A stretch of 64,000 nucleotides of DNA, taken from NCBI RefSeq assembly GCF_022758295.1, contig NZ_JALDWJ010000002.1, positions 516,866 to 580,865 of the forward strand, read 5' to 3'. This document shows, one piece after another, positions 63,937-64,000 of this stretch (its first letter is position 1; every line of letters starts with the position of its first letter). The notes below the pieces were generated by a model. It saw only the letters and a program-made list of their open reading frames with translations. It ran no database searches and was not told the origin of the DNA. The stretch is from Lysobacter sp. CFH 32150 (GTDB lineage Bacteria > Pseudomonadota > Gammaproteobacteria > Xanthomonadales > Xanthomonadaceae). The position numbers and the translations under genes were made by a program.

Positions 63937-64000
63937 ATGAAGCACTCAGCGCGCCCATTCTTAGTTAGCAGCGTACTTCTTACATTTGTTTTGCTTGCCT
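63937..64000 (+). CDS. Integron cassette 7, 5' end of a gene with signal-peptide-like start
   Basis: ATG at 63937, 11 bp after the crossover point; 21 codons visible, beginning MKHSARPFLVSSVLLTFVL, hydrophobic and signal-peptide-like. The window ends inside the gene, so the array continues beyond it. Confidence 0.5.
   Translation, partial: MKHSARPFLVSSVLLTFVLLA

Overview
The window looks like a chromosomal segment of a high-GC gammaproteobacterium of the Lysobacteraceae (Xanthomonadaceae) group. The clues are the hupB-lon-clpX-clpP-tig order, a Kdo kinase (KdkA), creBCD, an OhrR/Ohr pair, a GTAG-type REP pair and Xanthomonas-like integron attC sites. The family is inferred from gene content and style only; no species is claimed.

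Layout. 1-3.6 kb: the end of an Slp-type lipoprotein gene, then HIT protein, recR, ybaB and dnaX on the minus strand, with tRNA-Ser(GGA) and the 4.5S SRP RNA facing them. 3.9-7.6 kb: a tightly overlapping minus-strand unit kdkA - metallo-beta-lactamase-fold protein - moaA - moaC - moaD - moaE. 7.6-9.8 kb: surface-polysaccharide-type genes (GT9 glycosyltransferase, CmcI-like methyltransferase, DUF6165). 10-15.6 kb: tRNA-Ser(CGA), PP2C phosphatase, dnaQ/rnhA/methyltransferase overlapping operon, gloB, lytic transglycosylase, fabI. 15.6-25.4 kb: protein quality-control block ppiD, two tRNAs, hupB, lon, clpX, clpP, tig, then a five-tRNA cluster. 25.4-29 kb: NAD-type isocitrate dehydrogenase, AhpD-like protein, glutaredoxin, BepA-like M48 protease. 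29-35 kb: phosphate and polyphosphate unit phoB-phoR-ppk-ppx behind a Pho-box-like promoter. 35-44.3 kb: acyl-CoA ligase and MaoC protein; a YtrA-type GntR regulator with an ABC ATPase, an unusual permease and an S9 peptidase; and a secreted trypsin-like protease with a PKD domain and a six-cysteine tail. 44.5-52.5 kb: GT4 and PAP2 genes, M28 peptidase, creBCD with a visible cre-tag, rlmJ and a REP pair. 52.6-59.7 kb: CDF transporter, small proteins, ohr/ohrR with a double-palindrome operator, and mfd.

59.7-64 kb: a chromosomal integron. An IntI-type tyrosine recombinase (minus strand) shares its stop region with mfd. It is followed by a candidate attI with a cassette promoter and at least six complete gene cassettes, each closed by a nearly identical 60-bp attC; a seventh cassette runs off the window. 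The cassette genes are small, mostly unrecognised and rich in predicted lipoproteins or membrane proteins; two belong to known families (DUF4287, GFA). This is the most novel part of the window. Each cassette's two ends are complementary over 9-11 bases, beyond the usual core, and most cassette start codons lie within about 12 bases of the recombination point.

The rest of the window is mainly conserved housekeeping sequence with several readable regulatory sites: Pho box, cre-tag, OhrR and YtrA operators, and tRNA and hupB promoters.
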